DNA of 18,914 nt. Source: CAZJHM01 sp964545925. Lineage in GTDB: Archaea; Iainarchaeota; Iainarchaeia; Iainarchaeales; CAZJHM01. The stretch covers positions 1 through 18,914 of the forward strand of contig CAZJHM010000011.1 of assembly GCA_964545925.1 (NCBI GenBank), read 5' to 3'. Under the pieces are notes generated by a model. The model did not search any database, had not been told where the DNA came from, and saw only the letters and a list, made by a program, of their open reading frames with translations. Numbering within the stretch: position 1 is the first letter of the stretch; each line of letters opens with the position of its first letter. A program made the position numbers and the translations under genes. Below are positions 6,614-13,938 of this stretch, piece by piece.

Positions 6614-8259
6614 ATAAAAGAAAGAATTGCTTGAGCGAGTTTTTCAGAGTCATGGCGAAGCCAATCTTGTTTTTTCCAATGTTCTTTTTTCTTATCAATC
6701 TTTTCAACAATATCTAAGCCAATCAGTTTATGGGCATATAACCAAGCTTGTCCTAAATCATTTTCAATCATAAAAGAATTCTCTTTTTCATAACTTAAAA
6801 GCAAATCTTTTGGAGGAACTCCTGTGTTGTAAATAACATAGTCAATCTTTCCATCTTTTAGATAACTTGTGAGAACTTTTAAATAATCAGACATTTTAGC
6901 TTTGTGCATTTGGTTTGACTGGGACATTATATTTGTTATAACTAATTTTTTAGCCCCGCTTCTCTTTATTGCTTCTGGAATTCCACTAACTAAAAGGTTT
7001 GAGATTACACTTGTATACCAAGAACCTGGACCTAAGACAATTAAATCTGCTTCTTCTATGGCTTTTATGGCTTTTTCAGAAGCTTTTACCTCAGGTTCAA
7101 GCCAAACTTTTTTTATTGGAATTTCTATATTCTTGCGAGTCACAATATCAACTTCGGTTTTGAGAATCTCTCCATTTTCTAATTCGGCATAAACATTGGC
7201 TGATTCATAAGTTGAAGGAATTACTTTTCCTTTAATGTTTAAAATTTCACTTGCTTGTTCAATTGCATTTTCAAACCCATTTGAAACCTCTGAAAGTGCA
7301 GCTAAAAAAAGATTTCCAAAAGAATGTCCTTCCAATGAACCATTTGAAAATCTATATTGAAATAAATCAGAAACTAATTTGGAATCAGAAAGAGCCAAAA
7401 GACAGTTGCGAAGATCGCCAACAGCAACTATTCCCATATCTTTACGGAGCATTCCACTACTTCTCCCAGAATCTGTTACTGTCACAATTCCAGTTATATT
7501 CTTAGTGTATTGTTTCAAAGCTTTCAAAACTTTAGGCAACCCAGTTCCTCCTCCAATAACAACAACAGAAGGATTGTGATAAGAAGCTGAATTAATTGTC
7601 TCAACTATACTTAATAACTGAGAATGTTTGTTAACTTTATAGTCGGGATATTCATACTTATCTTCAGGTAGAACATCTTTGAATCTTCCATGTTTGTATT
7701 GAACTGTTGTTATTCCTAATTTGTTTGCAATTTTTATTTCTGAAAAAATCTTGTCTCCTAAAACTAAAGTTTCATTTGGCTTTACTTTAAATTCATTTAA
7801 AATTTCAATTAAAGGTTTGTCTTTTTCTGGATAATTTGTAATTAAAACTTTGTCAAAATATTTTTCAATTCCTAATTTTTCTATTTTATTTCTTTGTCTT
7901 TTTTCTTTGCCAAAAGTCAATAAGACAAGTTTTATTCCTTTTTTTCTTAAGGCGGAAAGAACCTTTATTGCATCTAAAAAAGGTTCTATTTCAGGAACAA
8001 AATCATAATCATAAGCTTGAATTGCTTTGTCTGAAATTTCCTTGTTCTTTATTTCATGATTTTCAAGAAAAATATCAAAAGCTCTTGCTTTTGGCCCATG
8101 TAATTCATAGATATCTTCTATTTCTTCAACTATTTCTTTTTCTGGAATTTCTATTTCTTTTGAAAGAACTTTTGCCACATTTTCTATTGCTAGTTTAGTG
8201 ACTTTCCCTGAACAATCATATAAAGTATCATCCATATCATAAATTACTAACTTTATCAT
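6610..8259 (-). CDS. HAD phosphatase fused to a YvcK/CofD-like (GlmR family) domain
   Basis: A 549-residue two-domain protein. Residues 1-225 are a HAD hydrolase: DMDDTL with Asp8 and Asp10, Thr115 in VLLTFGK, Lys148 and GD168-169 with a following acidic SEI. Residues 229-549 match the full length of YvcK/UPF0052 proteins: GGGTG at 236-240, VTDSGRSSG at 261-269, GDLRNCL at 281-287, GHSFGNL at 311-317 and later LGPGSWYTS. YvcK (GlmR) binds UDP-N-acetylglucosamine in bacteria and links sugar-nucleotide supply to GlmS; the related CofD transfers a lactyl-phosphate moiety in F420 synthesis. The motifs fit YvcK better than CofD. The HAD partner suggests a phosphorylated sugar or nucleotide substrate, but this is inference. 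The gene stands alone and converges on the orphan ORF. A glmS gene lies about 9 kb away in this window. Confidence 0.88.
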   Translation of the reverse strand: MIKLVIYDMDDTLYDCSGKVTKLAIENVAKVLSKEIEIPEKEIVEEIEDIYELHGPKARAFDIFLENHEIKNKEISDKAIQAYDYDFVPEIEPFLDAIKVLSALRKKGIKLVLLTFGKEKRQRNKIEKLGIEKYFDKVLITNYPEKDKPLIEILNEFKVKPNETLVLGDKIFSEIKIANKLGITTVQYKHGRFKDVLPEDKYEYPDYKVNKHSQLLSIVETINSASYHNPSVVVIGGGTGLPKVLKALKQYTKNITGIVTVTDSGRSSGMLRKDMGIVAVGDLRNCLLALSDSKLVSDLFQYRFSNGSLEGHSFGNLFLAALSEVSNGFENAIEQASEILNIKGKVIPSTYESANVYAELENGEILKTEVDIVTRKNIEIPIKKVWLEPEVKASEKAIKAIEEADLIVLGPGSWYTSVISNLLVSGIPEAIKRSGAKKLVITNIMSQSNQMHKAKMSDYLKVLTSYLKDGKIDYVIYNTGVPPKDLLLSYEKENSFMIENDLGQAWLYAHKLIGLDIVEKIDKKKEHWKKQDWLRHDSEKLAQAILSFI

Positions 8260-8362
8260 AACTAATTCTTGGAATAAAACTTAAAAAATCCTTTGGTTCT
8301 ATTTTTTTCTCTAAAAACAATCAAAATTTTCACAAATTTTTTTTCTCTAAAAAGTTCAAGGG

Positions 8363-8493
8363 TTGGATTTTTGAAAAAAAACCATGGTAAGTTTCTTTTA
8401 CTTGATTTTTTCTTTGGGAAAGAAAAAATAGATTGGGTTTCGCAGAACCTCATGGTAACAGTTTTTTGATGAAACTTTTTTCTAAAAAGTTTC
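8363..8493 (-). repeat. Dispersed hairpin repeat, copy B, directly downstream of rnpB
   Basis: Read on the minus strand, an inverted repeat with arms GAAACTTTTT and AAAAAGTTTC (8471-8493) begins at the base after the rnpB P1 helix and is followed by ATCAAAAAAC. A second perfect hairpin, ATTTTTTCTTT with its 11-base complement around a 3-base loop, is at 8405-8429, followed by TCAAGTAAAAGAAACTT and a CCATGG-T run to 8363. Both blocks recur in copy A (3908-4075). The rest of 8260-8362 is A/T-rich with no gene that I can support. The first hairpin could act as the rnpB terminator or 3'-processing signal. Confidence 0.75.
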
Positions 8494-8684
8494 AGAGCAG
8501 AGGAAAGTAAGCCGCCTTCTGTTTTGAGCTGGCATTTATCTAAGCACCTAAAGGCTTGCACTCAAACCTCGGCCGTTTCATCCCTCGCGGGTATCGTTTC
8601 TGTTCCGAGGAATCCTTCTCAGGATTGATTTTAGTAAGAGTGGGCGGACTTTCCTCCTTTCGGAAGCCAGCCATCCTCTACTCT
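8494..8684 (-). ncRNA. rnpB: RNase P RNA, compact archaeal type
   Basis: Minus-strand RNA that processes tRNA 5' ends. P1 is closed by AGAGTAGAGGA (8684-8674) and TCCTCTGCTCT (ending 8494). P2 is GCTGGC/GCCAGC. P3 is a 5-bp stem with a GAAA loop. CR-I GAGGAAAGTCC and CR-V ACAGAAGGCGGCTTAC form P4. The specificity part keeps an AATCC/GGATT hairpin, a CCTCGG/CCGAGG stem, CR-II AACAGAAACGATACC and CR-III GATGAAACGG; P12 is reduced to CCC-GCGA-GGG. CR-IV reads GCTTAGATAAATGCC, the archaeal form. At 191 nt it is much shorter than the roughly 300 nt usual for archaeal type A, by trimming of helices P3, P8 and P12 rather than loss of the conserved core. Confidence 0.93.
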
Positions 8685-8705
8685 ATAATAATTAGGAGTA
8701 TAAAA

Positions 8706-8714
8706 GGTTTAAAA
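8706..8714 (-). promoter_or_regulatory. Putative TATA box of rnpB
   Basis: On the minus strand this reads TTTTAAACC, centred about 26 bases before the RNA 5' end at 8684. It overlaps the stop codon of the DUF134 gene (8709-8711), so rnpB seems to have its own promoter although it trails a same-strand operon. Confidence 0.5.
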
Positions 8715-9002
8715 TCTGTCTTTCTGCAATTTAGAAACCTTTATTGCTTTTCCATTAATAATAGCATCTGAAATTTTAGAACGAGCTGATTTTAATATTC
8801 TATGAAAAGTAGGTTGAGAAATTTGCATTTCTTTCGCCGCTTCTGTTTGTTCTTTTCCTAACAAATCAGTTAATCTAACTGATTCATATTCATCTGATAA
8901 AAGAACTATTTCTTGTAGTTCTCTCAAACCTATTCCAGATGGTTTAAAATAAAAAACAGAAGGGTCTGATAAAACCCTCCTAAACATTCTTGGTCTTGGC
9001 AT
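8709..9002 (-). CDS. DUF134-family helix-turn-helix protein
   Basis: A 97-residue protein starting MPRPRMFRRVL, the DUF134 (UPF0251) opening. The segment GLRELQEIVLLSDEYESVRLTDLLGKEQTEAA and the following helix-turn-helix (about 50-80, ending QPTFHRILKSARSKISDA) resemble sigma-70 region 4-like DNA-binding domains. In many anaerobes DUF134 genes lie next to DUF5320 and NifX/NafY-type metal-cofactor genes; here only the DUF5320 gene is present, two bases upstream (TAA-AT-ATG), so the two are co-transcribed. It is a good candidate for the regulator acting on the paired palindromes in the operon promoter, but that is inference. Length is normal for the family and nothing is missing. Confidence 0.88.
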   Translation of the reverse strand: MPRPRMFRRVLSDPSVFYFKPSGIGLRELQEIVLLSDEYESVRLTDLLGKEQTEAAKEMQISQPTFHRILKSARSKISDAIINGKAIKVSKLQKDRF

Positions 9003-9004
9003 AT

Positions 9005-9220
9005 TTATTCTAACTCCTTTAATGCTTTATCTATATCTTCTTTTTCAGCTTTTAAGATTTTAATCTTTTCTTCTTTGCTTAATTCAGGATAAAAATAGCA
9101 ATCTTGGAATCTTCCATAACCTCTTCCAAGTCCTCTGTTAAATCCTCTTGCACATGGGCCCATTCTGCGCCCAGTTAAAGCTCCTTGTCCAAAAGGACCT
9201 GTTCCATCTCTTGCAGGCAT
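9005..9220 (-). CDS. DUF5320-family small protein
   Basis: A 71-residue protein starting MPARDGTGPFGQGALTGR, the DUF5320 signature. A glycine/arginine-rich middle (RGFNRGLGRGYGRF) carries two cysteines (Cys23, Cys41), and a charged helical tail ends the protein (LSKEEKIKILKAEKEDIDKALKELE). The start at 9220 is chosen over an in-frame ATG at 9262 because a strong Shine-Dalgarno (GAGGTGAGG) lies just before it and because family members start at MPARD. The function is not known; association with metal-cluster genes in other genomes suggests a metal-related or redox role. It is the first gene of a two-gene operon with the DUF134 regulator. Confidence 0.88.
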   Translation of the reverse strand: MPARDGTGPFGQGALTGRRMGPCARGFNRGLGRGYGRFQDCYFYPELSKEEKIKILKAEKEDIDKALKELE

Positions 9221-9243
9221 ATTTACCTCACCTCTTTTTAAAA

Positions 9244-9265
9244 GTAATGAATTAATATTCATTAC
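9244..9265. promoter_or_regulatory. Palindromic operator 1 of the DUF5320-DUF134 operon
   Basis: A perfect inverted repeat: arms GTAATGAAT and ATTCATTAC separated by TAAT. It lies between the TATA box and the ribosome binding site of the minus-strand operon, about where transcription should start. It shares the core ATGAAT-N4-ATTCAT with operator 2. Confidence 0.65.
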
Positions 9266-9271
9266 TATATA
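9266..9271 (-). promoter_or_regulatory. TATA box of the DUF5320-DUF134 operon
   Basis: TATATA sits exactly between the two palindromes. A start about 25 bases downstream (near 9243) would give a leader of roughly 20 bases containing the Shine-Dalgarno before the ATG at 9220. A protein bound at either palindrome would overlap the TBP/TFB footprint. Confidence 0.5.
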
Positions 9272-9287
9272 ATGAATAAGTATTCAT
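9272..9287. promoter_or_regulatory. Palindromic operator 2 of the DUF5320-DUF134 operon
   Basis: Inverted repeat with arms ATGAAT and ATTCAT separated by AAGT, centre 25 bases from that of operator 1 and on the other side of the TATA box. Another TATA-like stretch (CTATATAAAC, 9291-9300) that could serve leuS on the plus strand follows, so this site might influence both directions. Confidence 0.6.
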
Positions 9288-9337
9288 AATCTATATAAAC
9301 CTATCTTTTTAATCTTTTTTAACAAAATTTAAGTAAT

Positions 9338-12040
9338 ATGTTTTACGAATTAGACAAGAAATGGCAGAAAGAATGGAACAATAGACAAATCTTTAAAACA
9401 AAAGAAACAGGAAAGAAATTCTACAATTTGGAAATGTTTCCATATCCTTCCGGATATCTTCATATTGGACATCTAAGAAACTATGTTTATGGGGATGTTT
9501 CTGCCCGCTTCTATCGCTTAAAAGGATATTCAGTATTATATCCAATGGGTTATGATTCATTTGGATTACCTGCAGAAAATGCAGCAATAGAAAACAAAGA
9601 AGACCCTTATGAATTTACATTAAAAAGAATAGAAGGAATAAAAGAACAACAGAAGAAAATCGGATTAAGCTATGATTGGAGCAAACAAGTGATAACCTGC
9701 TTGCCAGAATATTACAAATGGAATCAATGGTTTTTTATAAAATTTTTTGAAAAAAAATTAGCATATAGAAAAGAAGCAAATGCAAACTGGTGTAATAAAT
9801 GCCAAACAGTTTTGGCTAATGAACAAGTTCAAAATGGAAAATGTTGGAGATGCGGAACAATTGTTGAACAAAAGAAAATGTCTCAATGGTTTTTGAAAAC
9901 AACTGAATATGCTGAACAATTATTAGATGATTTAGAAAATTTAAATTGGCCAGAAAGAGTCAAGCAAATACAAAGAAACTGGATAGGGAAAAGTCAAGGA
10001 ACTGAAATCTTCTTTAGTTTGGAAAATGGAAAAAAAATAAGTATATTTACTACGAGAATAGACACAATCTTTGGTGTAACTTTTGTAGTAATGGCTCCTG
10101 AAAATCCACTGATAGAAGAATTAATAAAACCAGAAAAAAAACAAGAATTTGAGAAATTATTGGAAGAAACAAAAAAACAAACAGATTTGGAAAGACAGGA
10201 ACTAAAAGAAAAGAAAGGATTATTCACAGGAAGTTATGCAATAAATCCAATGACTAATAAAAAAATTCCAATCTTTGTTGGAAACTTTGTTGTTTATGGT
10301 TATGGGGGAGATGCTGTTATGTCTGTCCCAGCTCATGACGAAAGAGATTTTGAATTTGCAAAAAAATATTCTCTGCCTATAAAAGTTGTTATACAACCCG
10401 AAGGAAAAGAATTGAAAGCAGAAGAAATGAAAACAGCATTTGTTGAAGATGGAATAATGTTTAATTCAGGGGAATTTACAGGGATGAAAAACAGGGAAGC
10501 AATTGAAAAGATAAACAAGTGGTTAGAGGAAAAAGAATTAGGAAAAAGAAAAACAAATTATAGGTTGAAAGATTGGTTGGTTTCAAGGCAAAGATATTTT
10601 GGAACTCCGATTCCTTTTATATATTGTGAAAAATGCGGAATGCAACCAGTTCCTTATTCTGAATTACCTGTGCAATTACCAAAAGATATTGAGTTTGGAA
10701 AAGGAAATCCTCTGGAAACTTCTCAATCTTTTTTAAAAGCCAAGTGTCCAAAATGTGGAAAAGAAGCAAGAAGAGAAACAGATACTATGGATACTTTCTT
10801 TGATAGTTCTTGGTATTTCTTGAGATATTTAGATTCACAAAATAAAGAAAAACCATTTGAAAAAGAAAAAGCAGATTACTGGATGCCTGTTGATTTATAC
10901 ATTGGGGGAATTGAACATGCTGCAATGCATTTGATTTATGCAAGATTCTTCACAAAAGTTCTAAAGGACTTAGGGCTTTTGGAAGTAAAAGAACCATTCA
11001 AGAAATTATTCACACAAGGAATGGTAAATGCTCCTGCTCCGTTCTGTGAATCTTGTAATATATTTTTAAAAGTTCAGGATGGAAAAGAAGGAAAATGTAA
11101 GAAATGTGGAAAAGATTTAGTTTCAAGAAGCACAAAAATGTCCAAAAGTTTGGGAAACACTGTTTCTCCTCAAGAGCTGTTTGAGAAATATGGAGCAGAC
11201 ACAACAAGATTAACAATCCTAATAGCTGCAGACCCTGAAAAAGATTTTGATTGGACAGAAAAAGGAGTAGAGTTTGCATATAAACAAGCTAAAAAACTCT
11301 GGGAAAGTTTGCAAAAACAAGGGGAAAGAACAGAAGAAAATATTGAAGACACAATCTTTGAAGGAAGAATAAATATTCTAATCAGAGAGATAACAAAGGC
11401 AATTGAAAAACAAGATTATAGAAATGCAGGTTTAAGGATAATTGATGCAATAAATGAATATGATAATTATATTGATGATGGAAACAAAAAAATAGCAGAA
11501 GAGTATAGAAACAAACTTTGCATAATTATAAACCCTTTTATGCCTCACATCTCAGAGGAAATCTGGAGCATAAATAACAAAGGATATTCTTCTTTACAAA
11601 TATGGCCTAAAGAAAAAGAAGAGAAAATAAAAGAATATGAAAAATTAGAACAAATCTATACTTTACAAGAAGATATTTCACAAATTGAAAAATTGGTTGG
11701 AAAAACAAGCAAAAAAATAAAATTAATTGTTTCAGAAGATTGGAAATATAGTTTATTAAAAGAAATATCAAGTAAAGAAAAGTTTATGGAAAACAGAAGA
11801 GAGATAATCTCAAAGTTTCCAGAAAAAGGAAAAGAAGTTAATGCAATAATGGAAAAGATTGCTAAGAACCCAAAACTCTTAAATTCCTCTTATGTAAGTC
11901 AAGTAGATGAAATAATTAGTCTTCAAAAACTGAAAAATTTGTTAGAAAGAGAAGTAATAATTGAAAAAGAACAAGAATCTTCTGAACCTAAAGCCAAAGC
12001 AGCATTACCTAAGAAACCCAGTATTTTGATTATTGATTAG
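9338..12040 (+). CDS. leuS: Leucyl-tRNA synthetase, bacterial type
   Basis: A 900-residue class I synthetase that charges tRNA-Leu. The opening MFPYPSGYLHIGHLRNY with HIGH at 42-45 is the bacterial/organellar form; archaeal LeuRS differ here. A zinc ribbon (CNKC and CWRCG) lies near 150-170. The CP1 editing domain spans about 220-410 with the threonine-rich TTRIDTIFG and VPAHDERDFEF, whose Asp334 corresponds to the editing Asp345 of E. coli. SRQRYFGTPIP and two more Cys-x2-Cys pairs follow, then KMSKS at 600-604, the anticodon-binding helical domain and a C-terminal domain. The tail ends in a charged linker, making it somewhat longer than the usual 860 or so. Its form suggests acquisition from bacteria. 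The downstream NTF2-like gene starts close after it. Confidence 0.95.
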   Translation: MFYELDKKWQKEWNNRQIFKTKETGKKFYNLEMFPYPSGYLHIGHLRNYVYGDVSARFYRLKGYSVLYPMGYDSFGLPAENAAIENKEDPYEFTLKRIEGIKEQQKKIGLSYDWSKQVITCLPEYYKWNQWFFIKFFEKKLAYRKEANANWCNKCQTVLANEQVQNGKCWRCGTIVEQKKMSQWFLKTTEYAEQLLDDLENLNWPERVKQIQRNWIGKSQGTEIFFSLENGKKISIFTTRIDTIFGVTFVVMAPENPLIEELIKPEKKQEFEKLLEETKKQTDLERQELKEKKGLFTGSYAINPMTNKKIPIFVGNFVVYGYGGDAVMSVPAHDERDFEFAKKYSLPIKVVIQPEGKELKAEEMKTAFVEDGIMFNSGEFTGMKNREAIEKINKWLEEKELGKRKTNYRLKDWLVSRQRYFGTPIPFIYCEKCGMQPVPYSELPVQLPKDIEFGKGNPLETSQSFLKAKCPKCGKEARRETDTMDTFFDSSWYFLRYLDSQNKEKPFEKEKADYWMPVDLYIGGIEHAAMHLIYARFFTKVLKDLGLLEVKEPFKKLFTQGMVNAPAPFCESCNIFLKVQDGKEGKCKKCGKDLVSRSTKMSKSLGNTVSPQELFEKYGADTTRLTILIAADPEKDFDWTEKGVEFAYKQAKKLWESLQKQGERTEENIEDTIFEGRINILIREITKAIEKQDYRNAGLRIIDAINEYDNYIDDGNKKIAEEYRNKLCIIINPFMPHISEEIWSINNKGYSSLQIWPKEKEEKIKEYEKLEQIYTLQEDISQIEKLVGKTSKKIKLIVSEDWKYSLLKEISSKEKFMENRREIISKFPEKGKEVNAIMEKIAKNPKLLNSSYVSQVDEIISLQKLKNLLEREVIIEKEQESSEPKAKAALPKKPSILIID

Positions 12041-12047
12041 TGGTTTT

Positions 12048-12464
12048 ATGAATCTAAGAGAAATAAAAGAAATAATGATAAAATATGGAAAATCTTGGGA
12101 AAAACAAGATATTGATTTAATTTTAGATTGCTTTCTACCAAATGGAATTTACCAAGAAAGTCCTTTATCTAAACCATATAAAGGGCACAAAGAAATAGCA
12201 AGATTTTGGAAAAATATAGTGCAAAATAAGACAGAGAAAATAAAATTCAAACTAGGAAAATGTTATTTGGCAGAAGACAAAAAAACAGGATTTGCAGAAT
12301 GGGAATGCTCATGCACACACAAATATAAAGAGAAATGGATTAAAGAAAAAATGGCAGGCATAATGATTCTAAAAATACAGAAAGGAAAAATTAGTTATCT
12401 AAATGAATATTGGACTAAAAAATCAGAAGGAAAAGTTTCAGGCGGAAAAATTATTTATCAATAA
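12048..12464 (+). CDS. NTF2/SnoaL-like small protein
   Basis: A 138-residue protein from the ATG at 12048; an upstream ATG at 12033 would overlap the end of leuS by eight bases, and I prefer the later one because the family typically opens with a helix like LREIKEIMIKYGKSWEKQDID. The pattern of helix, then FLPNGIYQESPLSKPYKGHKEIARFW, then long strands (TGFAEWECSCTHKY; KISYLNEYWTK) fits the SnoaL-like/nuclear transport factor 2 cone fold. Members bind or convert small molecules, or are simple dimers of unknown role; no catalytic dyad can be named here. It probably shares the leuS transcript. Its last 14 bases overlap the convergent PAP2 gene. Confidence 0.7.
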   Translation: MNLREIKEIMIKYGKSWEKQDIDLILDCFLPNGIYQESPLSKPYKGHKEIARFWKNIVQNKTEKIKFKLGKCYLAEDKKTGFAEWECSCTHKYKEKWIKEKMAGIMILKIQKGKISYLNEYWTKKSEGKVSGGKIIYQ

Positions 12465-13338
12465 TTCTTTTTTTGAATTCTAAAATTGATTTTTGTCCAA
12501 AGAGTTTGCTAATAAGCAAAGGGAAAAAGGCAATAAATAAACCAATAATTCCAAAAACAGAAACAGAAATAAAATTATTCTGATTCATAAAATAGAAAAT
12601 TAAAACATAACAAAACATAAGAACAAAAGATATCAAAGCAGGGTTATTAATTGAATAAACTGGATTAGCATGTTTAACAAATATATATCCAAAATAGAAA
12701 AAGAAAAAGAAGGCAATGAAATTATAATAATCTTTAATCTGCAAGAAAACTAAAGAAAAGGAGAGAATTGCAAACAAAACAAATAAAATTGCAAGAAAGA
12801 GAAATTTGTTTTTGATATTAACTTCTATGATTTTCAAATGTCTGACTAAATATCCAATTACAAAACCAACCGCCATTCCAGCAAGAACATCTGAAAGAAA
12901 ATGGAAACCTAAATAGATGCGGGAAAATGCAATTAAAAACAAGGCCAAACTAGAAACAAGCCTAGACTGTGTGTTTAATTTATCAAAGAAAAAAGCAAAA
13001 GCTGCTGTTGCTAAGACAGTATGTCCACTTGGAAAACTATAAATATCAGACATAAGATTATCAAATGTAAACAAAACAATTTGACTAATACCATAAACTG
13101 AAGGGCGAGCCAAACTAAAAAAATGCTTTAAAACAAAAGTAATTGCTGCAGAAGCTAAAACCAAATTAATTAAATGAAAGGAATATTTCTCTTTTTTTTG
13201 CCAATAAAGAATTACTGCAACAGCAATCCAAAAAAGAGGATTACCAATTATAGAAACAACTGAAAAAATAAAATCCAAGAAAGGATGTCTTAATAATTCT
13301 AAAAGTATAGAAAATTCTAAATCAAAAGGAAAAAGCAT
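12451..13338 (-). CDS. PAP2-family membrane phosphatase
   Basis: A 295-residue polytopic membrane protein with the three PAP2 motifs: K71-x6-R78-P79, P103-S-G-H106 and S139-R140-x5-H146-x3-D150, in which His106 and His146 are the catalytic pair. Hydrophobic helices lie on both sides, with three or four more helices in the C-terminal third (about 175-280). Family members remove phosphate from lipid phosphates such as phosphatidate or polyprenyl pyrophosphate at the outer membrane face; in an archaeon a polyprenyl or archaeal lipid phosphate is plausible. Its ATG follows directly on the TAA of the upstream gene, with an AGGGG stretch just before, so the two are translationally coupled. Confidence 0.88.
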   Translation of the reverse strand: MLFPFDLEFSILLELLRHPFLDFIFSVVSIIGNPLFWIAVAVILYWQKKEKYSFHLINLVLASAAITFVLKHFFSLARPSVYGISQIVLFTFDNLMSDIYSFPSGHTVLATAAFAFFFDKLNTQSRLVSSLALFLIAFSRIYLGFHFLSDVLAGMAVGFVIGYLVRHLKIIEVNIKNKFLFLAILFVLFAILSFSLVFLQIKDYYNFIAFFFFFYFGYIFVKHANPVYSINNPALISFVLMFCYVLIFYFMNQNNFISVSVFGIIGLFIAFFPLLISKLFGQKSILEFKKRIIDK

Positions 13339-13758
13339 TTATTTCCCCTTTTTAATTTTCTTTAAAGAAGGAACCTCTGCCTCGCCATATGAAAACTTTA
13401 TATCTTCTTTTTTCAAAGCATACCTAATTGCATAAATAGAAAGAATGTCTTTCATTCCTTTTTCTTGTTTTTTTTCCAAATTAATTTTTTCCATAAATTG
13501 ATTAAAAAGACTAGACATTTGTCTGCTTTTAATTAGTTCAAATTTCTGTTGAAGAGTCTGCCCTGTATCTATTAATGCTTCAATTTCTCTCAAAGAACCT
13601 GTTTTTTCAAGATAATATTCAGCTTTTTTTTCAACTGAAAACATAAAAGAAGCAAAGAATTCCAAAATAGTAAATGGGGGTGTTTTTTCAGAAATATTGA
13701 TTTTTTTCACCACTTTCCAATCATTGAAATTAGCTATTAATTGTATGCCTTCTTCCAT
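13339..13758 (-). CDS. Unrecognised 139-residue soluble protein upstream of PAP2
   Basis: I do not recognise this family. The protein is probably mostly helical with no membrane segments: a short N-terminal strand region (IQLIANFNDWKVVKKI), a hydrophobic stretch TILEFFASFMFSVEKK at about 30-45, charged helices in the middle (about 45-110) and a basic tail ending KKIKKGK. The stop codon abuts the ATG of the PAP2 gene with no spacer, so it is the first gene of a two-gene operon. The conserved-looking frame and normal composition support a real gene, and a membrane-enzyme partner role is only a guess from context. The start ATG at 13758 is 57 bases from the divergent tRNA-Thr. Confidence 0.6.
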   Translation of the reverse strand: MEEGIQLIANFNDWKVVKKINISEKTPPFTILEFFASFMFSVEKKAEYYLEKTGSLREIEALIDTGQTLQQKFELIKSRQMSSLFNQFMEKINLEKKQEKGMKDILSIYAIRYALKKEDIKFSYGEAEVPSLKKIKKGK

Positions 13759-13814
13759 CTATCAGATAAGAACTAAAAATGTATATAAACATTTGCTGTC
13801 CATATTTTTGTTAG

Positions 13815-13886
13815 GCCTCCGTAGCTCAGTGGTGGAGCAACTGCCTTGTAAGCAGTAGGTCATGGGTTCAAATCCCATCGGAGGCT
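13815..13886 (+). tRNA. tRNA-Thr (TGT)
   Basis: Acceptor GCCTCCG/CGGAGGC, D-stem GCTC/GAGC, anticodon stem ACTGC/GCAGT with loop CTTGTAA (anticodon TGT), T-stem ATGGG/CCCAT with loop TTCAAAT. Discriminator T, as usual for archaeal tRNA-Thr. No intron and no encoded CCA. A run of seven T follows and probably ends transcription. Confidence 0.96.
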
Positions 13887-13938
13887 TTTTTTAGAGGTTT
13901 CCAAAAAAATATATAGGGTTTGTTTCTAAGGTTTTAAG

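Noticed and set aside
8262..8561. A 99-codon minus-strand open frame across the repeat and the end of rnpB
   Set aside because: It overlaps the well-supported RNase P RNA core and the repeat hairpins, and its translation is low-complexity Phe/Lys from A/T runs.
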